Assembly (NCBI GenBank): GCA_039029315.1
Contig: JBCCGK010000082.1
Coordinates: forward strand, 1 to 53,788
From: JBCCCJ01 sp039029315
GTDB taxonomy: Bacteria > Bacteroidota > Bacteroidia > J057
Reading direction: 5' to 3'
DNA: 53,788 bases
Within the stretch, counting starts at the first letter, position 1; every line of letters starts with the position of its first letter. The translations under genes were made by a program, and so were the position numbers. Below the pieces are notes generated by a model. The model saw only the letters and a program-made list of their open reading frames with translations. It ran no database searches and had not been told where the DNA came from. Positions 1 to 8,800 of this stretch are shown here, one piece after another.

Positions 1-296
1 AAGTTGCGTAAAAACCGCCAAAATTCTAAGCCCAACTCACAAATCCACCCCAGTTTACCGAATTTTGGGGGCCAGCTCGCCTAAACTTGTAATAGTGTAT
101 GGTAAAGAAATTTGAATTCCCATTTTGGCTAAAGTCAAACTTAGGGACAGGAAAAAATAAGAGGTAACTATTGCGCGGAGATTTTGTACCAGCTCCAGGA
201 AGAAAAATCGAGTTTGGCGGGCCAATCGAGATTTTTCTGACGCTGAGATTGGGCAAAAGATCAAACAAAGGTGCATAGGTATTTTTTGAATGTTCC
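1..296. other. Gene-free stretch downstream of the CHAT gene
   Basis: Only short overlapping reading frames without domain character occur here. The stretch lies 3' of the leftward CHAT gene and is AT-rich. I see no RNA gene and no convincing terminator. Confidence 0.5.
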
Positions 297-1928
297 TTAT
301 TGGGAAAAATCTCTCACTCTGGCCCGAGCACGTCTTCTGCGTCTTCGGGGAACAAATGATGAATTGTCTTCCTGTTTTTTGGTCAGTTTCCAGTGGTCAT
401 TTGAAAATTCCAGTTGCAAATCAAACTCTTTGCTGATCGATTTCATCAATTGGATGGGTGGCAAGCTATTGCTCTCAAACCATTTGTCTATGGTATCCTG
501 ATGCTTGTCCCGAATGATTTGCTGCAACATCGGTTCAGTGAATTGTTTGATTTCATTTTCTATCCATTCCAGAAAGTTCTGTTTGTGAATGTCCTGGTTC
601 TCCTGCAAACAGTAAAACAGGCCTTCTTCTATCGCCTCAATATGTGATTGGGCAAACTCAAGTTCTGTTTGTGGGGCAAATGTCCCTTCTTCCTGAACCA
701 AAATAAAGATGAGTGGCTTGAGGGCTGGCGGATTTGTGGCAGCATCTGGAAATCGATTGGGAATCTGCTCATCGATTGCATTACAGATATCAATCCAGGC
801 ATCTGTAAAGCTGAGAAACTGTTCTTCCAGCTCATAAATCCTGATATCATCCTTGACCTTGATCACAATTGGACTGTGCTGCAAATTGCCGAGAAGATCG
901 TACCCAATATTCCCCAGGGTCAGGTATTTTGAATCTTCCTTGCTCATGTCAAAATCATACCGCCCTTGCATCCTGTCATAGAGATATTTAAAAAACAGTT
1001 CCGGGCTATGAATTTTTTCCAGCGACAGGTTCCAGATGGATTGCACATTCGCCGTTTGAACCCTTTTCTTGAGCAAATTGGCAAACAGATTACCAGAGAT
1101 CCAGTGCTGCCCATATTGTTCATTGGGACCTTTGCCGTGGACAATGCAGGCAAAGGCATGTAAGCCTGAGGGGGAGCCATACAAGAGGTTGACCAACTCC
1201 TCTTCCTGTCTGCTAAAAGCGTCCAGTTTCAAAAATCGCTCGACCAACTTGGCTTTGTTGTCTTTGGGGAGGCCATCGATGCCTTCCTGCACCAGAATAT
1301 CCTCCAGAGACCAGGATTTGGCAGCAGCAGTTTTCACCCACAACTCCCATGCAACTTCTTTGTCTTGATAGTTTTGGGATTCCCGGACAAATGACACAGC
1401 TCGCCTCTGCGGGTCTGTCAAGCCAATGAAGTTCACTGCGGAGGCAAAGGCATCATAGAGGGTGTCCTGATCCTTGATCAGTTTTTGGTAAAAGCGATCT
1501 GCAAATTTATAGGCCAATTCGTCGTCAATTTTCACACGAGAGGCAATGACAGCCTTCACACTTTCCACCTCCATAAAATCTGACACCTGCCCCCGCGTGG
1601 CACACCCATTCAGCACCACCAATTCCACCCCCTCCATATAAGTCTTCAGACCTTCTGCTCGGACATCGTCGCCTTTGAGTTGAAGGGTTGCGCTATCTGC
1701 ATGGCCGGCATAGTGAAAGATCTTGATATCGCCTTTTCGGTCTTCGAATACATCAGCGATGATATGAGGCGTGGCCTCCTTTTCGTCCCAGACATCAATG
1801 ACACGCTTTCGGTGCTTTTCCTTCAATGACCCATCGTAGACGGCCTTGTATTCCTGATCCAGGAACTTCAAGGGATGCGCTGGATCATAGGCAAACGCCA
1901 AAAATATGACAGGCTGGGTTGATGACAT
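297..1928 (-). CDS. CHAT-domain protease-like protein with iSTAND-like middle region
   Basis: The N-terminal 170 residues look like a CHAT (caspase-like) peptidase domain. The strand IFHYAGHAD supplies the catalytic His (about H76) and VVLNGCATRG the catalytic Cys (about C109), both counted from the start used here. The middle (about residues 190-480) is alpha/beta and holds ACIVHGKGPNEQYGQHW, which resembles the degraded P-loop region of inactive STAND (iSTAND) modules; this is inference. The C-terminus is a helical stretch ending in a run of arginines. CHAT proteases cut partner proteins in stress or phage-defence signalling, but no partner gene is adjacent: the divergent neighbour is a secreted M48 protease. 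There is no signal peptide, so it should be cytoplasmic. A start at 2006 would add 26 residues with no domain character; the start at 1928 puts the first CHAT strand (QPVIFLAFA) at the N-terminus. Confidence 0.75.
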   Translation of the reverse strand: MSSTQPVIFLAFAYDPAHPLKFLDQEYKAVYDGSLKEKHRKRVIDVWDEKEATPHIIADVFEDRKGDIKIFHYAGHADSATLQLKGDDVRAEGLKTYMEGVELVVLNGCATRGQVSDFMEVESVKAVIASRVKIDDELAYKFADRFYQKLIKDQDTLYDAFASAVNFIGLTDPQRRAVSFVRESQNYQDKEVAWELWVKTAAAKSWSLEDILVQEGIDGLPKDNKAKLVERFLKLDAFSRQEEELVNLLYGSPSGLHAFACIVHGKGPNEQYGQHWISGNLFANLLKKRVQTANVQSIWNLSLEKIHSPELFFKYLYDRMQGRYDFDMSKEDSKYLTLGNIGYDLLGNLQHSPIVIKVKDDIRIYELEEQFLSFTDAWIDICNAIDEQIPNRFPDAATNPPALKPLIFILVQEEGTFAPQTELEFAQSHIEAIEEGLFYCLQENQDIHKQNFLEWIENEIKQFTEPMLQQIIRDKHQDTIDKWFESNSLPPIQLMKSISKEFDLQLEFSNDHWKLTKKQEDNSSFVPRRRRRRARARVRDFSQ

Positions 1929-2122
1929 GAAGGGATACTCGCCTAATGTTGTGTTCAGGCATTCAAGATAGGGAGATTCCCGGGATTTATGCAACCGCTT
2001 ACTCATTCCCTTCTACCGATTAGAAGTTCAACAATAACGAATATCAATTCCCATAAGATTTTAGGAGAAATAGCTGTAGATTTATCAACACTTACGCAAC
2101 AAGGCACAATTGGAAACAACCT

Positions 2123-3580
2123 ATGAAATCAATCTTGACAGGAATTTTGTATTGTTTGCCCCTGTTTTGTTTGGGGCAGGTCCAATACACCTATTCTCCT
2201 TCTTCCATAAAGACTTCCTTTCCAGATAATTTTGTCCAAAATCGATCGGAGAGATTCAAACGGGATCTTAAGATAATCCCCCTCAAAGGCAAAGCTCTCA
2301 AGCATCAAAAAGATATCTTTGAGCTCCGTTTTGACCGCCTCAACGAAAGAGGAGACAATGGGGAATTTCTATATGACGACATCCTGGAACCCTATTGTCA
2401 ACGCGTACTGGATCGTATTTTTCTTACCAATCCTAGTCTGCCTTCTCAGGATATTCATCTATTGATCAGTCGAAGTTCTGTTCCCAATGCCAGTTGTCTG
2501 GGAGAAGGGACCATCGTTATAAATCTCGGATTGATATCCAGACTGGAATCTGAAAGTCAACTCGCTTTCACCCTGTGTCATGAGTTGGCACACTACATTC
2601 AGGATCATGTCAATGACAACATCCTCAATCGAGTTGAGACTTATTACAGCAAAGAAACCCAACAACGACTCCGGGAGATCCGCAATAGTGCGTACAATCA
2701 GAATGCAAAGGCACTGGATCTACTGAAGGAATTTGCCTTTGATTCTCATCGACACAGCCGATTCAAGGAAAGTGAAGCAGATTCCCTTGGATTGATCCTC
2801 TTTAGCAATACTTCCTATCCATTGGCAGGAGCGATTCAGTTGTTGGGGATATTGCAAGAAGTTGATCAGGACAAATATGGAGTTCAGCTTGACATGAAAA
2901 AATATTTTGGAGGTCTGGGCTATCCATTGAAAGAAGCCTATTTTCGATATGAACCTGATACTACCTTCTTTTATAGCAATGATTCTTTCTTGAATTGGGA
3001 TGAAGATTCTATGCGTACCCACCCGGAAACAGACAAACGCATGGCAGCACTCGCCCGGCAGTTGTCATCTGGCCAGTATGACGAATCTTCCTCTCCACCT
3101 TCTGCTACCCCCTTCGCCACAGTGAGTCAAATGTGTGATTTTGAAATGATTCTCTACGACTATTCTGTCAAGAATTTTGGAGAAGCGATGTATCAAAGTC
3201 TGATTCTTCTGGAGTTGTATCCAGAGAATATTTTCCTTCACGCCATGGTCGGATTGTGTTTGGGTGGATTGTATGACGCAAAAAAAGACCATCGATTGAA
3301 CTCCGTCCTTGAGCTTCCAACTCAGCTGTTCTCGGAGAATTACAATCAATTTTTGCACTTTTTTAATTCCATCAGGCTCAAAGAACTTCGTGAACTCATT
3401 TACCTCTACCTCCACCCACATGAGGAAAAATGCCTCACTGATGAATTTTGTGGGTTGGCTTATCTCCATATGGCCAGAATCAATGAAAAGGCTGGCAGTG
3501 TTCTGGAGTTCAAAGGAAACTACTTGAAGACATTTCCTCAGAGTCCATATCGACAACAAATCGACAGTATTCTAAAATAA
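2123..3580 (+). CDS. Secreted M48-family zinc metallopeptidase
   Basis: This 485-residue protein starts with a signal peptide (hydrophobic to about residue 18, LFCLGQ). The M48 zinc motif HELAH lies at residues 153-157 and the downstream ESEAD motif, which carries the third ligand, at 216-220. These are the hallmarks of the periplasmic BepA/LoiP-like branch rather than of membrane-embedded HtpX. After the peptidase domain, residues about 340-480 are helical and may form degenerate TPR-like hairpins, as in BepA; that part is inference. A role in outer-membrane protein quality control or turnover would fit. It is divergent from the CHAT gene with a 194-bp gap and is followed by a 134-bp intergenic element. 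The peptidase family is certain; the substrate cannot be read from the sequence. Confidence 0.88.
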   Translation: MKSILTGILYCLPLFCLGQVQYTYSPSSIKTSFPDNFVQNRSERFKRDLKIIPLKGKALKHQKDIFELRFDRLNERGDNGEFLYDDILEPYCQRVLDRIFLTNPSLPSQDIHLLISRSSVPNASCLGEGTIVINLGLISRLESESQLAFTLCHELAHYIQDHVNDNILNRVETYYSKETQQRLREIRNSAYNQNAKALDLLKEFAFDSHRHSRFKESEADSLGLILFSNTSYPLAGAIQLLGILQEVDQDKYGVQLDMKKYFGGLGYPLKEAYFRYEPDTTFFYSNDSFLNWDEDSMRTHPETDKRMAALARQLSSGQYDESSSPPSATPFATVSQMCDFEMILYDYSVKNFGEAMYQSLILLELYPENIFLHAMVGLCLGGLYDAKKDHRLNSVLELPTQLFSENYNQFLHFFNSIRLKELRELIYLYLHPHEEKCLTDEFCGLAYLHMARINEKAGSVLEFKGNYLKTFPQSPYRQQIDSILK

Positions 3581-3593
3581 TTTACCCCAAATT

Positions 3594-3727
3594 AAGTAGA
3601 TGGACAATATTAAGTTTGATTTTGGGTATAAGGGAAATAGGGGATATACTGGCTTGATGGGTAAGATTTCTACCTTATTTCCCCTATGCCCACTATATTC
3701 CTCACAAATAATTGTGTCCCCCTACTT
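3594..3727. repeat. 134-bp palindromic intergenic repeat, copy A
   Basis: The sequence begins AAGTAGATGGACA and ends TGTCCCCCTACTT, an imperfect terminal inverted repeat. It matches 13072-13205 along its full length with only scattered substitutions. Both copies have TA just outside AGTAG and CTACT, consistent with a TA target. It codes for nothing; a spurious upstream extension of the next reading frame runs into it. Confidence 0.85.
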
Positions 3728-3754
3728 ATCCATCACCAATCAATTCACAATTCT

Positions 3755-5338
3755 ATGAAACGCAAAACCAGCATGATGCTGATTCTTCTCTCTTTGTCTG
3801 TTCTTTTTGCAGCAGGACAGTCTTCCAGCTTTGACAATGTTCTGAATTTCCAAAACAGAGGATCAGGCTATATTTTTGAAAACAACCAGATCAAAGGCTA
3901 CTATATGTTCTATCGAGTGGACAAAGTAGCCAAAAAGACCTTTTCCTATCAACTGCGAATTTTGGATCAAAACATGCAAGAAGCCGTCTCAACGACCATG
4001 GAACGGCCAAAATACTTCTACCTGGTAGAATCGACCTTCAACGGCAATGCTTTTATGTTTTTGTATTATGACAGAAAGGAAAAAGCATTTGAACTTGTCA
4101 CTTACAACAAGCAGGCCCAGCAAATCTCTAGCAAGCGTTATTCCAAACTCAGGAATCAGGATATTCAACTGTATACCGCTTATGGAATGCTGAGCGATGA
4201 AGCATCCAATCCCTCTATTTATCCAGTTGGAAATCGTGGATTTTTGCGGACTTCCCTCAAGACAAGAGGCATGCGCAGTGGGTATCGTCTGGAGTATCTT
4301 TCCAATGATTTGTCAGAAAGCGAGAGTTGGTCGATAGGTACTCCAGAAGATTCCAAAATGATCGAATTTGCAACAGTTTCTTCCGTCACTGAGGACTATG
4401 CAACGGTCATTGTTGTGAGGAGGAAAGGCGCGATGAGCAAAGACTTCAAATACTTTGTGCAATTGCTGGATCTTCATACTGGCGAAATTGCCTTTGAGGA
4501 GGCCTTGTCGAGAAAGGATCACAATTATTCTGTTCAGTTTTGCACCTATGATCCCGAGGGAGACCAAATGATTCTTATGGGGAACTATTATGATGTTGGC
4601 GACAAGGCACTCAAGGGGAAAAGCAAAGGACTCTATGCCATGAGTCTGGATACAAATGGAGAACAAAGAAATCTCGAATTGATTTCTTGGGGCAAGGACA
4701 TTGCCCAGTATCTGGATGTCAACGAAAAGGGAAGACTGGATGAAGGAGGCTGGATTACGGTCCACCGAATCGTCCGTGCCAGTGATGGGAAAATGTATGC
4801 CATCGGAGAAGAATTCAAGAAGGCTGTCAGCAAAGCAGGGGTAGCCTTGAATGTCCTGAGCGCAGCCGGTGGCGGAAGTGGCAGTGGAGTAGCGAATATC
4901 AAAGCGGTGGTGAAAGACATGGTTATCTTTGAATTGGGAGAAGATTTGGCACTACAGGATGTGCAAGTTTTCGAAAAACGTCACAATAACGTATTGCTTC
5001 CCCAGGGATATGGCTTAATGGGGCCTGGCATGTTGGCCTATTTCATGAAGTTGGTCGGTTGGTTTGATTATTCCTATACCCAACAAAGTGAGGACAAAGA
5101 TATGTTCTATTCCACTTATTTCTCCAAAGTAAAAGAAGAAGGTCAGCGAAAAAAGACGCCAATTTTTGGTGTCATCATCCGAGATGATGTTGGAGACTTT
5201 TCTGTTGATCAGATCAATCTGGAGACAGAAGCCTCTGAGATGTGGGTCATGCCTGCCAAATCCGGCTATGTAGCTATCTGGGAATACTTCAACAAAGCCC
5301 AAAAAGTAGATGTCCGCCTTGAACAGGTAAATTACTAA
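3755..5338 (+). CDS. Large secreted protein of unknown function (DUF6770-like)
   Basis: The product is 527 residues with a clear signal peptide (MKRKTSMMLILLSLSVLF, then AAGQ). The start at 3755 is preferred because an upstream in-frame ATG (3686) would place the intergenic repeat in the protein and bury the signal peptide. The mature part is mostly beta-strand with many aromatic positions and passages such as NNQIKGYYMFYRVDK. It resembles Bacteroidota secreted proteins called DUF6770 as I remember them; I could not confirm this. A Gly/Ser-rich linker (AAGGGSGSG) sits near residue 375. No catalytic motif is visible. The gene is closed by a strong terminator at 5390-5434. Confidence 0.7.
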   Translation: MKRKTSMMLILLSLSVLFAAGQSSSFDNVLNFQNRGSGYIFENNQIKGYYMFYRVDKVAKKTFSYQLRILDQNMQEAVSTTMERPKYFYLVESTFNGNAFMFLYYDRKEKAFELVTYNKQAQQISSKRYSKLRNQDIQLYTAYGMLSDEASNPSIYPVGNRGFLRTSLKTRGMRSGYRLEYLSNDLSESESWSIGTPEDSKMIEFATVSSVTEDYATVIVVRRKGAMSKDFKYFVQLLDLHTGEIAFEEALSRKDHNYSVQFCTYDPEGDQMILMGNYYDVGDKALKGKSKGLYAMSLDTNGEQRNLELISWGKDIAQYLDVNEKGRLDEGGWITVHRIVRASDGKMYAIGEEFKKAVSKAGVALNVLSAAGGGSGSGVANIKAVVKDMVIFELGEDLALQDVQVFEKRHNNVLLPQGYGLMGPGMLAYFMKLVGWFDYSYTQQSEDKDMFYSTYFSKVKEEGQRKKTPIFGVIIRDDVGDFSVDQINLETEASEMWVMPAKSGYVAIWEYFNKAQKVDVRLEQVNY

Positions 5339-5389
5339 CACAAAATTCACCTCTATATATCTCAAGGGCTGAACACAATTTGATTCCCC

Positions 5390-5434
5390 CTTCTTTGGCC
5401 ATCCTTCTATGATGGCCAAAGAAGTTTTTGTTTT
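5390..5434 (+). terminator. Rho-independent terminator
   Basis: A perfect 14-bp stem (CTTCTTTGGCCATC at 5390-5403 paired with GATGGCCAAAGAAG at 5411-5424) with a 7-nt loop is followed by TTTTTGTTTT. It ends transcription of the 3755-5338 gene. It also contains the ATG of the longest frame of the next gene, so that start is not real. Confidence 0.9.
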
Positions 5435-5498
5435 CTCCCAGCGGATTCCCTATCTGAAGCGTCTAGGAGATACATGTTCACACCAGAAGCCTACATAT

Positions 5499-5816
5499 AT
5501 GCAAAGCATTCTCACCAATCTCCTCCTGCCTATATCTCTCATCTTTATGCTGGCCTTATCCGGGTGTATGCAGCCTGATGCCTTGCAATCCCCTCAGATG
5601 GAAGGAATCATTACTGGAGAAGATCAAAGACGCTGTGTCTGTTGTGGTGGCTGGTTCGTCGATATTCAGAATGAGACACATCGGTTTACACGATTGCCGG
5701 ACGGAAGTGATCTGAACTTACAAAGCTATCCTGTAGAGGTTGTGCTTGAATGGGAAGTAGATCCCAATGCCTGTCTGGGAGATGAAATTCTGGTTCATTC
5801 AATTGAGGAAAAATAA
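5499..5816 (+). CDS. Small lipoprotein with CxCCGGWF motif, paralogue 1
   Basis: This 105-residue lipoprotein has the signal MQSILTNLLLPISLIF and the lipobox LSGC. The start at 5499 is chosen because the longer frame begins inside the terminator. The mature part holds RRCVCCGGWFVDI, then ETHRFTRLP, SYPVEVVLEW and CLGDEILVHSI. All of these blocks recur in the next gene 11 bp downstream, so the pair is a tandem duplication. The Cys-x-Cys-Cys cluster plus a later invariant Cys could bind a metal or form disulfides; that is inference. I do not recognise the family. Confidence 0.78.
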   Translation: MQSILTNLLLPISLIFMLALSGCMQPDALQSPQMEGIITGEDQRRCVCCGGWFVDIQNETHRFTRLPDGSDLNLQSYPVEVVLEWEVDPNACLGDEILVHSIEEK

Positions 5817-5827
5817 GCATCCCTATT

Positions 5828-6169
5828 ATGGCTACTTTCATCCACAGATTCCGTCCCCTTATTCTTGCAGCTTTCCTTCTTACAAGCATGCTGTCATTTA
5901 CCTCCTGCCAACAACTTGAGAATGTTGAGGAAAGCTTATTGGATGAAGGAACCATCCTTAAGCCAGATTACCGCCTATGTGCTTGCTGTGGAGGATGGTT
6001 CATTGAGATTGGAGATGAAACCTATCGCATGACGGTCTTGCCGCCTGAATCAGCGCTTGACCTTAGTTCTGGGCAGTATCCAGTTGAGGTCCTGTTGAGG
6101 TGGAGAAAACCGCTTGCCCCCTGTCTGGGAGATGAGATCAATGTATCCGAGATTCGTTCCAAAAACTAG
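5828..6169 (+). CDS. Small lipoprotein with CxCCGGWF motif, paralogue 2
   Basis: This 113-residue lipoprotein (signal with lipobox FTSC) is paralogous to the upstream gene. Shared blocks are RLCACCGGWFIEI, ETYRMTVLP, YPVEVLLRW and CLGDEINVSEI. The leader peptides are unrelated, while the soluble domain is strongly conserved, which suggests that the compact domain of about 75 residues is under selection. The pair is probably cotranscribed (11-bp gap) and anchored in the envelope. Function is unknown. Confidence 0.8.
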   Translation: MATFIHRFRPLILAAFLLTSMLSFTSCQQLENVEESLLDEGTILKPDYRLCACCGGWFIEIGDETYRMTVLPPESALDLSSGQYPVEVLLRWRKPLAPCLGDEINVSEIRSKN

Positions 6170-6201
6170 CACAGTGTAACCGAAGTTTTTTGAGGGTTTG
6201 T

Positions 6202-6229
6202 GGAACCCCTTCGCACTCGCCCGTCCCCT
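6202..6229 (-). repeat. 28-bp intergenic repeat, inverted copy
   Basis: The reverse complement of this segment matches 25466-25493 at 27 of 28 positions (core GGGGACGGGC, then AGTGCGAAGGGG). It is intergenic, 3' of the lipoprotein pair. The stretch 6170-6554 otherwise holds only the 161-bp element. Confidence 0.65.
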
Positions 6230-6353
6230 TTCCGATAACTCGGAATCTTCGACACGAGGATGTCCATACCTACCCAAACACTCACATTCAAACAACCTCT
6301 TAACCATCAGGCTTACTTCTTCGTAGGCTAGAAAGGATTCTCTTTATTGCTGA

Positions 6354-6514
6354 GAGACTGTTTGAAAATCTGTCACTTATTTTTTGTATGCGTCTTTTTT
6401 CCTCATACGGCGGCTTTTTTTGTTCTCATAGCCCCAGTATGAGAACAAAAAAGAGCCTTGTCTGAGAAAAAAATACACCCTAATAATTCTCAGCACAGAT
6501 TCCCAAACAGTCTC
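6354..6514. mobile_element. 161-bp MITE-like element, copy 1 (TSD TGA)
   Basis: Ends are GAGACTGTTTG and CAAACAGTCTC, flanked by TGA at 6351-6353 and 6515-6517. Two further copies of exactly 161 bp lie at 15630-15790 and 22682-22842, each flanked by TTA. A 10-bp hairpin built on GTTCTCATA sits near the centre. The TNA duplication is what the IS1031 subgroup of the IS5 family makes, so these are probably non-autonomous derivatives; the family assignment is inference. Confidence 0.88.
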
Positions 6515-6554
6515 TGAGAATTCTTTTTATTTTTTCCACCTAATTCACAATAAC

Positions 6555-7193
6555 ATGAACCTAAAAAACACAATGCTCTTCTTTTTGATCATACTTTGTT
6601 TCAGCATGAGTTTCGGTCAAGAAGAAGGGGAAGACGTGATTCGAAACACCTTTGAACAGTACAAAACTGCGATTCTGAATGACAGAGGAGAAGAAGCCTT
6701 CCAATATGTGGACAGTCGAACACATGCCTACTACAACAAAATGGCAGAGGTGAGCAGACAAGCGGACTCTCTGGCTGTAGATAGCATGGATCTGCTTGAC
6801 AAAATGATGGTATTGACCATCCGCCATCGCGCCACCAAAGAAGAGATCCAATCTTTTGATGGAAAGCGTTTGCTCATTTTCGCGATCAAGAATGGGATGA
6901 TCGACAAGAAATCTGTTGGCTACCAGGAAATTGGCGCGGTGAGCTTTGAAGGTAAAGAAATGGCAACAGGCCAACTTCGAACCCTTGGACAGGATACTCC
7001 AGTCTATTTTGATTTTCATAAGGAAGAGGGGAACTGGAAAGTAGACCTGACTTCTGTCTTTGCCATCAGCGGGGCTGCTATGAAAAAAATGTTTGAGGAA
7101 AGTGGAGAAGATGAAAATGAGATGTTGGACCTGATTCTGGAAATGATGACAGGTACAGCCCCAACATCGGCCATCTGGCATCCCATTGAATAG
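6555..7193 (+). CDS. Secreted protein of unknown function, possibly NTF2-like
   Basis: This 212-residue protein has a signal peptide ending SMSFGQ. The mature part starts with a helix (VIRNTFEQYKTAILNDRG), continues with a duplicated-looking helical segment and ends in strands (VYFDFHKEEGNWKVDL) followed by an acidic tail. The helix-then-strand order, with an initial 'accumulating damage' helix and a late GNWKVD strand, recalls NTF2-like or DUF4878-like secreted proteins. This is a weak structural guess. No catalytic residues can be named. The MITE just upstream separates it from the lipoprotein pair. Confidence 0.65.
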   Translation: MNLKNTMLFFLIILCFSMSFGQEEGEDVIRNTFEQYKTAILNDRGEEAFQYVDSRTHAYYNKMAEVSRQADSLAVDSMDLLDKMMVLTIRHRATKEEIQSFDGKRLLIFAIKNGMIDKKSVGYQEIGAVSFEGKEMATGQLRTLGQDTPVYFDFHKEEGNWKVDLTSVFAISGAAMKKMFEESGEDENEMLDLILEMMTGTAPTSAIWHPIE

Positions 7194-7313
7194 ACCTTTG
7201 GAGCCATAGAGGAGATGATCCAACATTGATTGGAATATGGAATTCGGGAACAAATGAGCTCTTATTCAGGAGGGAGTTTGTTCCCGTTACGCTTATTCAA
7301 ACCAGCTGATATC

Positions 7314-7715
7314 ATGAAACAACTGATTTTTTCCCTTCTTCTCAGCCTCCTCTCACTCGCAACACATGCTCAAATACAGGCGATCCGCCCCTCAACAGTA
7401 GCCAGGATGGATTCGTTCTTGCATTCGATCAATTTTGACAAAGCAACAGGATCCCCACGAGCAGGCAAGGATCAGGCTTCAGATTCTAGCCGCAGGGTCA
7501 TCATTGGTCCTTGCCATACGAGCCTGCCAGCCCCAAAAACTCCCCTCCTTTTACTGAATGGAGAATTGTTGGACTTTGATCAATTGTCCACCATCAAACT
7601 CGAACAAATCAAAGAGATGTATTTTGCCACTAAGGATGATCCCATCCTGGCCTTATTTGGTAGTCATGCTCAACATGGCATCCTCTTCATTCACACGAAG
7701 AAATCCGACCCCTGA
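7314..7715 (+). CDS. Stand-alone TonB-receptor plug-like secreted protein
   Basis: The protein is 133 residues with signal peptide MKQLIFSLLLSLLSLATHAQ; the start at 7314 gives this signal, while the longest frame (7230) only adds an unrelated N-terminus. The last 60 residues follow the plug-domain pattern of SusC/TonB-dependent receptors: PLLLLNGELL (DGV strand), a linker with LEQIKEMYF (where receptors have IESIEVLK), then LALFGSHAQHGILFIHTKK, which parallels AxYGSRGANGVIxITTKK. No beta-barrel follows, so the plug is free-standing. Similar modules occur as extracytoplasmic tails in other Bacteroidota proteins. It is followed after 11 bp by a putative glycosidase, probably in one transcript. 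Confidence 0.7.
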   Translation: MKQLIFSLLLSLLSLATHAQIQAIRPSTVARMDSFLHSINFDKATGSPRAGKDQASDSSRRVIIGPCHTSLPAPKTPLLLLNGELLDFDQLSTIKLEQIKEMYFATKDDPILALFGSHAQHGILFIHTKKSDP

Positions 7716-7726
7716 ATTTTCCCTAT

Positions 7727-8761
7727 ATGAATCCTTCCTTTTTCTCCCTCCCAATCAAACTGTCCTGTTGGAAAATCTGCATAGGATGTGGCTGTCTGAT
7801 GTTGCCATTGTCCGGGATAATTGCACAGAAGACCATTTCCCACTTTGTGTTTTTCAATCTGGATAGAGAACGAATCCAGGAAATGTCCTTCCTTCAAGCT
7901 TCGAATCTGACGGGCGCACAACTGAAATATACCTGGCGGGAGCTCGAACCAGAAAAAGACCAATATGAATTTGCAGCCATCCGACAGGATCTTGCTTATT
8001 TGAGGGCACATAACAAACGAATGTTTATCCAAGTGCAGGATGTGACTTTCGATACAGCTCGGGTCAATGTGCCTGATTACATATTGGAAGAAGAAGTATA
8101 TCATGGTGGGGTGGCGATTCAATACATGACAGATGAGCAGGACAACATCATTCGACAAGATGGCTATGTCTCCAGAAGGTGGGATGGGGAGGTCGCAAAG
8201 CGGTTTCATTTGCTACTCCAGGCTCTTGGGCAGGCGTTCGATGGTCAATTGGAAGGCATCAATCTGCCAGAGACTTCTGTAGGGTTTGGAGAGACGGGTG
8301 CACTATATCCAGCAGGATTCACACCTGATAGCTATCGAGATGCGATCCTCGCACAAATGGAGGCAGCCAAGCAAGCATTTTCACAATCTGTGGTCATCCA
8401 GTACGCCAATTTTATGCCGGGCGAGTGGCTGCCTTGGGAGAACAAAGGATATCTCGAGAGTCTGTACCAGTTTGCAAAGGACAATGACATCGGCATGGGC
8501 GGCCCTGACATCAAGATTTACAAGAAAGCGCAGATGAATCATAGCTACAAATTCCTGAAAGCTTATTCCTCGGAACTCATATCGGGCATGGCAGTCCAAT
8601 GGGGGAATTATGAAGAAATCAATCCCAAAACAGGGAAGCAGGTGACGGTAGAAGAAATCTATCAGTTTGGACAAACGGAAGTCGATCTCAATTATATTTT
8701 TTGGAGTACGCAGGAACCTTTTTATTCAAATCAGCTGCTTCCTTTTCTGAACCGACTGTAA
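7727..8761 (+). CDS. Putative secreted TIM-barrel glycoside hydrolase
   Basis: This 344-residue protein has an N-terminal hydrophobic export signal (to about residue 33, IIAQ). The mature protein reads like a (beta/alpha)8 barrel of the clan GH-A type: GAQLKYTWRELEPEKDQYEF is the usual second strand-helix with a W, ELEP and DQY, LEGINLPETSV would carry the acid/base Glu at the end of strand 4, and FWSTQEPFY closes the barrel. I cannot name the GH family, and the strict Asn-Glu pair of GH-A is not evident because NLPE intervenes. Enzymatic activity is therefore inferred from fold only. It lies directly after the plug-like gene. Confidence 0.65.
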   Translation: MNPSFFSLPIKLSCWKICIGCGCLMLPLSGIIAQKTISHFVFFNLDRERIQEMSFLQASNLTGAQLKYTWRELEPEKDQYEFAAIRQDLAYLRAHNKRMFIQVQDVTFDTARVNVPDYILEEEVYHGGVAIQYMTDEQDNIIRQDGYVSRRWDGEVAKRFHLLLQALGQAFDGQLEGINLPETSVGFGETGALYPAGFTPDSYRDAILAQMEAAKQAFSQSVVIQYANFMPGEWLPWENKGYLESLYQFAKDNDIGMGGPDIKIYKKAQMNHSYKFLKAYSSELISGMAVQWGNYEEINPKTGKQVTVEEIYQFGQTEVDLNYIFWSTQEPFYSNQLLPFLNRL

Positions 8762-8800
8762 CTCCTTATCTTTGGGTATACCAACTCCAATCCTGCACAG

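Noticed and set aside
271..501. Rightward reading frame opposite the CHAT gene
   Set aside because: It lies antisense to a well-supported gene and has no domain character.
3..2100. GTTGCGTAA at 3-11 and its reverse complement at 2092-2100 around the CHAT gene
   Set aside because: Nine bases are too short, there is no extended match or target duplication, and a similar TTACGCAAC occurs near 41475.
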